A stretch of DNA of 64,000 nt. Origin: Theristus sp. LFF4_11. Taxonomy: Eukaryota; Nematoda; Chromadorea; Monhysterida; Xyalidae. The notes below the pieces were generated by a model that saw nothing but the letters and a program-made list of their open reading frames with translations, was not told the DNA's origin and did not search any database. The position numbers were made by a program, and so were the translations under genes. Shown one piece after another: positions 1 to 19,287 of this stretch (position 1 is its first letter; every line of letters starts with the position of its first letter). The stretch spans positions 1-64,000 of the forward strand of contig JASANC010002180.1 in NCBI GenBank assembly GCA_030248135.1, read 5' to 3'.

Positions 1-775
1 TGTTTTAAGTGGAACAGTATTGAATTGAACATTTGAATCCAACCCAGTGTTTGGCCAGGTTTAAAGAAACATATTACAACGTACACTCTCGGCCAAGTAA
101 TCAACTTTATTCATCAAAGTTGTTCCAAGACCGTGCCCATGTCCTCAGTTCTACAGAACTGACTGCTCACTGTCTGTCCGCAACTGCAGCAAATAAATCA
201 AAAAATAATATCATCCGAAGTGACAAATGTATTTTTCTGAAAACCAACTTTTTCCTGCGTGCTTATACATCAGTCGTAGATAGGGTTAGGGGGAAAAAAA
301 AATCCGGATTTTTTTTTTAAACTAAAAAAAAATTTAAAAAAAAAAAAAAATTTTTTTACAAGTTAGGTTTGTTCGAAGCGTCTCGTCGAGCTGAGTTCAT
401 CTAGACTATTTTCAGAACGATCCGGAAAACTATAAGAGCGAAAATCGTGTTTTATTGAAATTATGTCCATTTCATAGAGGGAAAGTTGCATTTTCAACAG
501 TAAAACAGGACAATTTTCGACGTGTACTTGAATATTGAACCGTTCTTAGTTGTTCCTCTTTAGAAAATTACCAAAATTTGACTGTGTTCAAAAATTCCTG
601 TTTGCTGTAGCTAAGTCGGCAACCCCTGTCGACCCGGTCGCCCCCCCCAAGACACTTTCAGGTTCAACCAGCTATGCTATCTGCCACATGGCGAGAGCCC
701 ACTCTTCAAATCATCGTATCGAAAACACGTACCATGATTTCGCGATCACGTTGCGGGCAACTGACAGACGCAAGT
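1..775. other. Repeat-rich intergenic DNA, no gene seen
   Basis: AT-rich sequence with homopolymer A and T runs near 291-357. The motif TAGGGTTAGGGG at 283-294 recurs inverted near 3857-3868, outside the large foldback. The 18 bases at 528-545 match the left terminus of the MITE at 14593. No convincing exon. Confidence 0.6.
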
Positions 776-3326
776 TTAACACCGTTTGCAAATAAGAGTG
801 GGGGGGCCCTAGGAACATTCCGTGATACATGGAAAAGTTTTTAAACCAAGGGTGCAGGGACATTCTACTAATCAAGGCGCTTCAGGTTTACCCCCTGAGT
901 ACCCCCTGATTATGCCTATAAAGGTCGTTTTTAGGGTGCGGATGCTGAAAAACCCTCGATTTTTTGCGATTTTTCGCAAAGTGTACCTTTTTAGCCCTAC
1001 CGTATCTCGTAGTTGCACAGTTTCTGGAACCTCACACAGTATTCACGTGAAAGATCTTGCGGAGTTCTTTAAGGCCCTGTATCAATGAGCCCTTGCAAGG
1101 GGGTCCCTGAGGCGCTACGACGCTAGTTAAAATTACTTTTTTTTAAAAATTACGCTATTTTTTAAAACATTTTTTTGAGCTCATAAACACAATTTTTCGA
1201 TTTTCATTTTTGGTTCTACAGGGGGGTTTTCGGGGTCGCTGAATTCGAATCTGATCTTAGATTTTTGCCCCGGGCATTTTTTTGCCCTAAAATTGGGCAA
1301 AAACACATTTTTTTGCGTTTTCCAGTGTTTTTTGGTTTTAATTTTTAATTTTAAGTGCGGATTTTTTTAACAAAGCTGTTTTACAACAGCCTTACAACCG
1401 CTGTATTGGAATCAGTTTTAATATTTTGCAACTGACCATTTGCCCACCGAAAAAAATGGGTAAAAAGTTGATTTTTTTGCTTTTTGCACACGTTTTCGTT
1501 TCACAGTAAAAAAATCAAGTTAGAAACAACTTGTAATTTTAATTTTTAGTTCTACATAGAAGGTTTCGGGATCGCTGAATTCGAATCTGACCTTAGATTT
1601 TTGTCCCGGGCCTTTTTTGCTTTAAAAGTTGGGCAAAAACACATTTTTATGCGTTTTCCAGTGGTTTTTTGTTTTAATTTTTAATTTTAAATGCGGATTT
1701 TTTTTTAACAAAGCTGTTTTATAACAGGCATACAACCGCTGTATCTGAATCTGTTTTGATATTTTGCAACTGACCACTTGTCCACTTAAAAAATGGGTAA
1801 AAAGTTGATTTTTTGCTTTTTGCACACGTTTTCGTTTCACAATGAAAAAATCAAGTTAGAAACAACTTGTAATTTTAATTTTTAGTTTTCCAGGGAGGTT
1901 TTCAAAATTGCTGAATTCGAATCTGACCTTAGATTTTTGCCCCGGGCATTTTTATTGCTCTAAAAATAGGGCAAAACCCATTTTTATGCGTTTTTCAGTG
2001 GTTTTGCCCAATTTTTAAAGTAAATTAAAAGAGAGGTTTTCGGAGTCGCTGAATTCGAATCTGATTTTAGATTTTTGCCCCGGGCATTTTTTTACTTTAA
2101 AAATTGGGCAAAACCACTGAAAAACGCATAAAAATGGGTTTTGCCCTATTTTTAGAGCAATAAAAATGCCCGGGGCAAAAATCTAAGGTCAGATTCGAAT
2201 TCAGCAATCTTGAAAACCCCCCTGGAGAACTAAAAATTAAAAGTACAAGTTGTTTCTAACTTGATTTTTTCACTGTGAAACGAAAACGTGTGCAAAAAGC
2301 AAAAAAATCAACTTTTTACCCATTTTTTAAGTAAACAAGTAGTCAGTTGCAAAATATCAAAACAGATTCAAATATAGCGGTTGTATGGCTGTTATAAAAC
2401 AGTTTTGTTAAAAAAAATCCGCACTTAAAATTAAAAATTAAAACAAAAAACCACATGAAAACGCATAAAAATGTGTTTTTGCCCAACTTTTAGAGCAAAA
2501 AAAGTCCCTGGACAAAAATCTAAGAGCAGATTCAAATTCAGCGACCCCGAAACCCTCTATGTAGAACTAAAAATTTAAATTACAAGTTGTTTCTAACTTG
2601 ATTTTTTCACTGTGAAACGAAAACGTGTGCAAAAAGCAAAAAAATCAACTTTTTACCCATTTTTGGGTGGGCAAGTGGTCAGTTGTAAAATATCAAAACT
2701 GATTCCGATACAGCGGTTGTAAGGCTGTTGTAAAACAGCTTTGTTAAAAAAATCCGCACTTAAAATTATAAATTAAAACCAAAAAACACTGGAAAACGCA
2801 AAAAAATGTGTTTTTGCCCAATTTTAGGGCAAAAAATGCCCGGGGCAAAAATCTAAGATCAGATTCGAATTCAGCGACTCCGAAAACACCCCTGTAGAAT
2901 CAAAAATGAAAATCGAAAAATTGTGTTTATGAGCTCAAAAAAATGTTTTAAAAAAATAGCGTAATTTAAAAAAAAGTAATTTTAACTAGCGTCGTAGCGC
3001 CTCAGGGACCCCCCTTGCAAGGGCTCATTGATACAGGGCCTTAAAGAATTCCGCAAGACCTTTCACGTGAATTTTGTGTGAGGTTCCAGAAACTGTGCAA
3101 CTACGAGATACGGTAGGGCTAAAAAGGTACACTTTGCGAAAAATCGCAAAAAATCGAGGGTTTTTCAACTTCCGTACCGTAAAAACAACCTTTATAGGCA
3201 TAATCAGGGGGTACTCAGGGGGTAAACCTGAAGCGCCTTGATTAGTAGAATGTCCCTGCACCCTTGGTTTAAAAACTTTCCCATGTAGCGCTAGACCCCC
3301 CCACTCTTATTTGCAAACGGTGTTAA
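776..3326. mobile_element. 2.55 kb foldback element with TTAA ends
   Basis: Left arm 776 to about 2024 and right arm about 2089-3326 are near-perfect inverted copies separated by a 64-base loop. Both outer ends are TTAA followed by CACCGTTTGCAAATAAGAGT, which suggests a TTAA target duplication as made by piggyBac-type transposases. No transposase is encoded. Open frames of about 80 codons at 822-1088 and 3261-3025 are the same sequence in opposite arms and are not taken as genes. Confidence 0.75.
1231..2090. repeat. Tandem subrepeats of about 338 bp inside the foldback
   Basis: The block GCTGAATTCGAATCTGA followed by TTAGATTTTTG and the CCCGGGC core recurs at about 1235, 1575, 1912 and 2050. 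The first three spacings are about 338 bases; the last sits in the hairpin loop. The right arm repeats the series in reverse. Confidence 0.7.
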
Positions 3327-5154
3327 CACGTTAGTTTAGCTCAGCACGCAAGTTTTAACATGTGGCCATGTTATCGGGTATCTGAAAAACGGTCGTGTGA
3401 TGTGGTATTAACCAACATCTCCGCTCCAATTGTTTAACAATATATCGCACAACTCCATTGTAGACCTATAACATACGCCAATCAACAAAATATCATGTTC
3501 ATCTCATGGCCTACCGACTGAAAAAACATGTTCTAAGTTGCAAGAAAACGATTTCTGAAACGATATTTCAATTCAGTTAAGTCATTTCAACGCTAAAAAT
3601 TGACTCTAGAAGTCATCCAAATCGAAAAACATGGAGTACGTCGGTCAAAATGACCAAATAATGACATGTACCTAAGCACACAAAGAAGTTGGGAAGAAAA
3701 TTTGGTTTGAACTTTCAAAAATTTATGCCATAAATCGAATTTTCAGAGCAAAGTAGAAGAAAAATTTTTCAAATTTTTTTTTTAAGTTTGAAAAAAAATC
3801 CAATTTTTAAAAAAAAAACGAAAAAAAAATAAAAAAAAAAATTTTTTTTCAAAGCCCCTAACCCTAGTCGTAGACATGAAAAGCACCCCCAAAGTTTGGC
3901 AAATTCTCCCCACCTATTTTTAAAGAAGTTTTTAAAGTTTAAAAAATTCAAAGCCTACGCTACCCCTTCCCAGTTCCCAGCCGCGTCGTCACACCCTCAG
4001 TACCATACCGAAGATGAGGGGGGTGGGGGTGAACTGTACGTACCCCTAGCTCGAAGTTGCGCCTTGTGGGGGGGGGTCCCGTGACATTCACCCTCTAAAT
4101 CCGCCCCCCCCGTGGTTCTCCCCAACCCCCGTGGGTATTCACCCCCTCCCAAAATGTTCCCAAAACCCAAAATTTTAAAAATCATGACTTTCGGTTCCCA
4201 GGTGCATAATATGCACTGAATATAAGGTTATTTAGTCTTACAAACAACTATCTTAGCATTTTTTTAATTTATAGCGTCTTCCATTGAGAAATTTGCAATA
4301 ACAAATGCAGGGGACGAGGGGTGCCACCTCCCACAAACCGATTAGGATCCGGTGCTGCACCTCCCCAGCAGGAGACCGGGAGGACCCACTTACCCCCACC
4401 ACCCCCAAAATTTGGCACCCTCCACGGGTAGGTACCCCCTACCTAAAAATGTCTCTCATCTTCGGTACTGACCCCACGCCAGCGCTGTTCGAATGCACCT
4501 ATTTTTGTCGACCATCAGATTTTCCCCGGGCATTTTAAATTTTTTTTAAATTAATTTTTTTTGGTTTTAATTAAAAAATTGGGATTTTTTTACTATTTGT
4601 TGCTCGAGCTTGTTTTCAGCAGCGACCCAGCGATAGGATCGACTCACATTTTGACAACGTCAACGAGTGACATTTTGACAACTGACATTTGAGTGTGTTT
4701 GTGCCACCACGCCACGCCACCACCGAGGTGAGGTCCCGATTGCCCGTGAAGCCCGTTCCACTTTTTTCCGTCGTAGTAGTCGATTTTTTCCGAAAGCTTA
4801 ATTGTCACCGATGAACTAAACAGCAACAGACAAAAAAGGAGCACGAAGGAGACGTCAAAAATTGATAATTTCCATCACCTTTGTTGTCTCCGTTCGGTAG
4901 TGTCGACGTCGGCGTCGGTCGGCGGGTATTCAGGTGCTCGACTAAAACCAAAAAACGGATTTCTTGTGACAACGCCAAAAAACAACTGCAACACGATACC
5001 ATAAATAAGGAAGCGGACATAAAACTTTGTTTCTGGCAAACGATCAAGAACGGACATCATCAGGCGAGCGAGAGAGAAGCGACTGAAGATCAAATCAAAG
5101 CAGACACAATTTGAACGTGAATCGTGAAAATAAGAAAAAAACGCGAACGGAACA
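3327..5154. other. Intergenic DNA and probable leader region of the G alpha gene
   Basis: Holds A/T homopolymers near 3775-3850, a GC-richer palindromic stretch 3998-4476, and a directly repeated TGACATTTTGACAAC near 4650 and 4670. The last few hundred bases before 5155 have no stop-free frame and probably contain promoter and 5' untranslated sequence; no start site can be fixed. Confidence 0.4.
3998..4476. repeat. Imperfect inverted repeat, MITE-like
   Basis: TACCGAAGATGAG near 4007 returns inverted as CTCATCTTCGGTA near 4456. Inner parts are G- and C-rich and only loosely paired. No target duplication found. Confidence 0.35.
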
Positions 5155-12972
<7,818 letters not shown>

Positions 12973-14358
12973 GCGGCGAACCGGGCGCTACTGCTGTTGT
13001 TGTTGGTGTTGCTCTGGACACTTGTGCTTAGTATTATTCGTAGTAGTCGCTCGGATTTCTCTCGTTTTTATGTGTGTATGTTTGTTGTTTGGAATGTCGG
13101 ATGGAGTTATTCTTGTATCTCGCACTATCTCGGTTCGTGAAATTTGTTTTCATCGAATTTCGGATTGGTGATCGAGCGATTTGTCGATTGGCTAGCACAC
13201 CCTGCGACCGTCTGCTGATGGACGTCCGTCTCTGGACTGCAATTCCCGCCACTTTATACCGGCCCGACTCGACGTATTCTGTTTCTGCACCTTTTCTTTG
13301 TTTTCGATTTGGTTTTGTCTTTTTTCCCCAGGTTGTTTCATTTATTAGTCGCATCCCACCACCAACAATTGAGACTACGCGTTGCCAAGGTTTTGTTTTT
13401 GTTTATTTTGTTAAAGCTTAACAGTTAAATTTTACACTGTGGTGATTTGCTTTTTGTTTTTCTGTCAATCGGCCATTTACAGTTTTTTTGGTCAAATTTG
13501 ATAGGTGTGTTGTAGGATTCTGTGAATCGAAGAATGCAAGATTATGTGTAATCAAAAGCAACTTATCGGTTTGTATCCACTTCCCTATTGTTTGTAAACA
13601 TCGCTGATTGAGTTTTTAATCTAATTTTATTCTTTTCATACATTCTTACCTGTTTTTACCCGATTTTAGTATTTTTTAGATTGTCCAGTACAGGTATATA
13701 TCCAACTTATTTGCACTGCGCTTTTGAAGAAAATGTATTGTAGGTTCTTGATGAAAAGTTGCCAATTTTTGCTGTTGTTTTCTTTACCGTTGTTACCGAA
13801 ACAAACTGAAAATTTTTGTTTTGTTTTGTTTTCTACCTGTTTAGTCGTGTTCGTACGTTGTTTATGCTCGTTTGCTAACATTCTTTCACAAGTGCAATTA
13901 CAATTGATGATCACAAACTTTGTTACCGGACAACAGTGAAACACGATTTGTTGTGCAAACCGTTGATTGGCTGCACTACGATCATGCTCTTTGCAATCAT
14001 TGTGTATCTAAAGTCATTGTCGGAAGACCGCGCACTTTGCTCAACGCGTGTTTGTTCAGCCTCACGTGTGTGAGCAGATATTCCAGCCAAGGGCAAACTC
14101 AGACACGACTGTGCCTGTGTGTTTGTTTGTGTCTGCCTGTGTGTTTGTTGCTGCTGTGATTTCAAACGGAATTGGAGAGCACAAATTGAAAAATACCTTC
14201 TCACGATTTCTCACGTTTTTTTCAGTAAAACAAACGCGGCACAAAAATATAATTCTTATGGACATCCGTGTGCCATATCAAACACTTGAAAATGGCTGTC
14301 AACTGCTTGCACAATGTTCCACCTTTTATATGCGGCTTTCCGCATTTTTATATACCGT

Positions 14359-14364
14359 AATAAA
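14359..14364 (+). terminator. Candidate polyadenylation signal of the G alpha gene
   Basis: First AATAAA after the stop codon, 1.4 kb downstream. Variant hexamers nearer the stop are possible. Confidence 0.25.
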
Positions 14365-14592
14365 TATAAGTGCGCGGTTTTCAAACTTTCGACAATGATT
14401 ATTTACGAATACAGCGGTTGGCTCGAGTCTTGATTTCTTCAGCAGACAATCAGTTGGTCACCTGATAAATTGCGTTTCACTAAGAAACATTTAGGCCCGT
14501 ATTTGTTGTGTGTTTTTCACCCTTCCATCCACTTAAAACTATCCGGTTTTGGTATTGTTATTTGTTTTTTTTATTTTTGCACATGTTTGTTC

Positions 14593-14785
14593 TTGAATAT
14601 TGAACCGTTCGCCCCCATAGTATGGGTTCAAATGTAGCTTTTTGAAACTTTCTTCTGCTCTCCTCCAATCAGCTGATTAGCTGCGTTTCGAACTGAAGTT
14701 AGCTGATTCGTTGCATTGAATGATGTGGCCATTCAGTTCAGACTTTTGCCCTGATTGATGCTCGCACAAACGGTTCAATATTCAA
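14593..14785. mobile_element. MITE-like element, 15-bp terminal inverted repeats
   Basis: TTGAATATTGAACCG at 14593-14607 is exactly inverted at 14771-14785. The 193-base interior has no coding capacity. The left terminus is also present alone at 528-545. Confidence 0.6.
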
Positions 14786-14867
14786 CGAGTTTGAAACGAC
14801 AAACTATTCATGTTCCCCCCAAATGCACCCGACTAAAACCATCGCTATGCTAAGCGCATTATTATTA

Positions 14868-14897
14868 CTAGCCAATTGACCCGTGCCTACGGCACGG
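14868..14897 (-). mobile_element. Helitron-type 3' end (minus strand)
   Basis: On the minus strand a hairpin CCGTGCC-GTA-GGCACGG (14897-14881) is followed nine bases later by CTAG (14871-14868) and then host T, the expected hairpin, CTRR and A/T insertion pattern. The element would extend to higher coordinates; its 5' end was not located. Confidence 0.5.
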
Positions 14898-17800
14898 TTA
14901 GCTGATATCTGATAAATACAATTATTATTTTTGAGTGGATTTTGCCCGATTTTGGCTTTATGAACCGTGCTAAAAAATGCATTGCATTTTGATTGTGAGC
15001 TGCTTTAGTCGTTACCGTTCAAATTATCAAAAACAATATTCTGATCGCGAACACTATCTTTACTGCATTCTGTTTTAAAATTAAAAACAATCTTTTTTAA
15101 TCACTGATGGTCAATTGCTGTTCCCGTTAAAAACGATTTTAAAGTTAATTGAATTGAACAGACAAAAAGCAACGCTTAATTAAAATCGTTTTTGAATGTA
15201 ATTTGTAATTGCAATTTTGAACTTTTGTTTTTGAAACTGACACATTTCTAATTAATAATTAAACCCGCGTGTTGAAAACAAATTTGAAGTGCGAAGTTTA
15301 TAATTTTGCTGTAATGTTTTTACCCGTTCACCCTGCTCTAAGCTAATCCTTATCACGCACTTCATTAACAACCCCCCGTGTATTTGATTTCGCAATTAAT
15401 TTTTTAGTTGACTTGTTTAGATAAATCTTTTCTGTTTTTGAAAAAGTTCTCAAGCAAAAACTTTTCAACCAAAAGATACTGAAAAATAACGTTTTGAAAT
15501 GAAAGTGCAATGTGCACTTGCAATGTCGATGTCCTTTTTGCAACCCGTTTTGAAAACAATTGCAACCATTCTTCACAGTTGGTTTTCTCTCGTTTTACGC
15601 TTTCGGTCATCAACTTGTGAACAGCAACAATTGCCATCAATTGTCAATCGCATGTTAAGGCGCTGTCGCGAATGACCAAAGAGTATCATGATGACTTCGT
15701 AGTGAACAGTGACGTTTTTGAGAAAATAATTGGCATTGATAATAGGTTAAAAATTGAGATGCCGTTTTTTAAATAGCAAAAATGAGCGGCAATTCAAAAA
15801 GCAAAAAAGTGCCACACACAGACACCACTATTATCTTAGTATTATGATTGCGTTTTGAGTCAATACTCTGTTCAACTTCGCAACTTTACACTCACTAAGT
15901 ACGGTTTTACAATCATGCAATCTCACATTGAAACTCAAAAAACCTTACGGTTGTTGATGTGGTCAGTTTTTTGACGCCAATACATTCGCTCACAATAGCA
16001 CTCTTTCGTGCATCCGAACTGTTGTATTAGATCGTGTCGAGACCCGCTATGGTAAATACCGTACTCGGTGTGCGCAATGTTCTTCTTATTGGCTGTCTGT
16101 TTGTTCCATCCAAGCACCGAATCACTTTACTCACTGCGCTGTTTGTTTGTTTTTGCATTTTTTTCAGTGATTTCAAGTTTCTTTCTCCGATTTCTCAAAG
16201 GTCACACACACCCACAGAATGCGCATTGTGCAATCTTCACACCCTTTGCTGCACCAATTTTGATGAATTACAACTTTTTTATGTGCAGTATTTTCTCTTT
16301 GAAAACACCAGAAAAAGGTTCTCATCAAATTAGAGTTTACGAACTCTGAATATTTTGTTTCTCGGCTCTGAGTTCTGCATTTTTCTGAACAAATTTGGTT
16401 ATTTTTTTGGAAATACAGTTTGAAAACGGGGCGTTTTACCGTAAACAATGGCATGGCGTATTTCTGTGTCAACAATATTCTTTTTTGATTGGGTACTTTT
16501 GGAATTATGCTAAGATAGTTGTTGTTGGTCTCATTTTCGGTCTGGTTTGGCGTTTTTTAAGCACGCAAAAAAATAACAGTAATTGTCTGTGTTTTGATTT
16601 TGTAACATCGTTTTTTTCTAGTTCGGTGCTGCAGCGAAACGACGAAGCTCTTAGTTGTGTTTTTCCAGCCGCTAAAATTCCGTGTTTCTCAAAAACAACA
16701 AAGTGGTTAAGGGGCAGCCGGTACACATTGTAAGGAGATCGTGTCGAGAGCCGATTAGTTCATGCTTACGAGTCTGTGAAACCGTATTGTGGAACATTTT
16801 TTTGGCAAAGCGCTGATTGGCTCCGTTTGAAAAGCAACACAGAATCCTACGCGGCTTTTTCAATCACTTTTTTGCTTTAGTTTCCTTTTATCCAGTTTAT
16901 TTTGTTGGGAATTTGCTCGCTTGTGAAGTCTGTGCGGTTGGTTCAAAATTTGCATTTTTCTTGGTTTTTCTTGCTCGTCATTTTGCAAACGTATGGCGTT
17001 GTGTTTTTTCTTGAATTGATTTTCTTTATTTTATTTTACATTTTGTTTTGTTTGCCTCTGTACGTGCCGGTATTTGTTGTTGTTGTTTATTTGTTTGTTC
17101 TGGTATGCACAATATGGCGTTTTTTTAGAATAAACCATTTTGAATTTCGAACATTCTTTGAACATCGTGTATAACCTGCTTACTATGATTGTGGTTTTCT
17201 TGTACAGCTTAGTTGATTAAACTTTTTTTGATTGAAGAAATAAACTACTTGCTAAGCGGCCAAAAATGTTGGTATTTCGGGTTGTTCAGAAAAGATGTTC
17301 TGGAATCAAACTTCAAGTCTATGTATTTGTACTGAAAACTTGTAATTTGAAAAACAGTGCGATGATACCGTTATTTTTGGATACCGGTTGTTTATCGCAA
17401 CGGACAGAATTGCAGCATGTATGTAGCATCAAAGATATACGCTTGCAAAACAAGCTACGTAATAAGAAATCGACTATGGTAACGTGCGAAGATTGTTCCG
17501 AAGCTCCTGTTCTGACCCACATGGGTCCCTGGACTGGACACTGAGCCTAGCGCATTAGGCGTCTGATTGTCAAGAAATCTCATAATCACAAAACCTTATT
17601 GCTATTTTTTTCTCTTTTGTGCCTAAACAATTCATTGTTTCCATGAAAACAGTGCAATCAGATCGTGTCAAGACCGCTGTAGAAGCCTGAGGGTTCACAA
17701 TTGTTCAAACATTCGCGGTTCACATGAGCGCGCAAACAACAAGCTATCCTTTCACAATATATCAAGTTGAAAACTGATACAACGTATGTTTCTGTTATTA

Positions 17801-18462
17801 TTCAACAAGCTGGCCTGACAGGCAACACCGGAAGAACAATATTATTACGATTCGATTCAACACAACTTGCTTAAGTTGTGCAAAATTCCGCATCTGTGCA
17901 TCTGCACACACGCAGACCTGCCTTCTGCACTTATTTTCGTGACACTGATGTTGCACAGCCGTCACAAAAAACATAAGGCACAAATTGCCGCAGGTGTATC
18001 TTGGACTTCCAACATATATTGTACACTTGCTACGGGTGCGCGCTCTTCAGAATGTTTCTTTTTCGGAATCAAAGTCAACTGAAATCTTTTTTGCCTGGGT
18101 CATTTGTGCATTTCTGTCCATCTACAAACCAAAACTATTTTTTACACAGTCGGTTATAGCAGTGAGTCAGTTGGTTCAACACTATTTCTGTTTCTGCATT
18201 GCTCCGCACTGCCATAGCGCGTTTTACGATATAAGCGCTGGCTATCTGGAGCTTCCACGTGATTTCGTAAGCTGCAATATATCGAGCGAAGGCGCTACAT
18301 GATTCACATGTCAGCAGCATACACTTGAAACACTGTGAAACCGGCGTGGGCACACACATCCGCTCGCAAGCAAATGACATTACCGTGAGTTTTAGTGTTC
18401 TCTCGCCCCATGCCTCTTCTCTTCACCCACGCCATTCGTTTGCTCAGAAAACCGGGCTACTA

Positions 18463-18565
18463 AAACGGCGACTAAAACGAGATCTAAAATCTCCGTAACG
18501 CAATTATAGCCCACCGTCTTAGTAGCTGTTTTAGTAGCCGTCTCAGTCGCCGTTTTAGTAGCCAG
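18463..18565. repeat. Palindromic repeat of CTACTAAAACG units
   Basis: GGCTACTAAAACGGCGACTAAAACG at the left is mirrored by GTCGCCGTTTTAGTAGCC at the right, with further degenerate units between. Probably a small MITE or a folded satellite. Confidence 0.5.
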
Positions 18566-19182
18566 GTTTCCTTGGTGTTGTTGACTGACTGACGGAGCCA
18601 GGAACACACTGCGATCTGAAATCATTTGTACTTTTTTCAGATGGAGATTTTATCCAACATTTTACCAGAAAATTGTTACATTTACTAGCATGTTTTTCAG
18701 TTTGTTTCATGTTTTCAGTCTGGATCTATGTTTTTTTTAAGTTTTCAAAAATTTTCAGATTATCCGGACTGATTTCTCTGATTCCGCTGAAGCAAAGCGC
18801 CAAACAACAAACACAACTTCAAGCGTGCCTCGTTTTTTCGCCAAGACGCATATGGGTACATAAAATGTATGCTTCTGCTCTCCATGCATATGATTTTCAC
18901 AAGACAGGCTTTGCAAAAGCTCACAGTTGAAAATGTTATTGCTGAATCCGGTTTTTTCTGGTTCGTTCTCTGATGATGTACAGGCTTTCTCTGGTGATTC
19001 TTTCACAAATGTCATACATTTTATTTTTAGCTTTCTCAAACCACACACATTCCAATGTCAACCAGCAGTAGACGAGCGTAAAAAGTGTCCTAACTTGTGT
19101 CCAGTCGGTGTCCTGTCCGTCTGAGTGTCCCGCGGGATATCCGTGTGCCGGAAATTTAGGACGGGCTCGAAACGCCGAGTGT

Positions 19183-19287
19183 GGCGTTGCCACCATTCAT
19201 GAAGCCGTATTTAGTGGCTGCATATAAGCTACTGTATGTTTCAACACAGCTACGCGTCACTAAATACACTTCATAAACGCCGCTTTA
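19183..19287. repeat. Palindromic MITE family (GCATTCATGAAG), copy 1
   Basis: About 100 bases; ends resemble GCGGCATTCATGAAG and its inverse, and inner CTACGCGTCACTAAATAC matches the copies at 23177 and 37956. Confidence 0.65.

Noticed and set aside
822..1088. 88-codon frame, mirrored at 3261-3025
   Set aside because: Both lie in the paired arms of the foldback; no known domain or splice support, and the similarity is explained by the inverted repeat.
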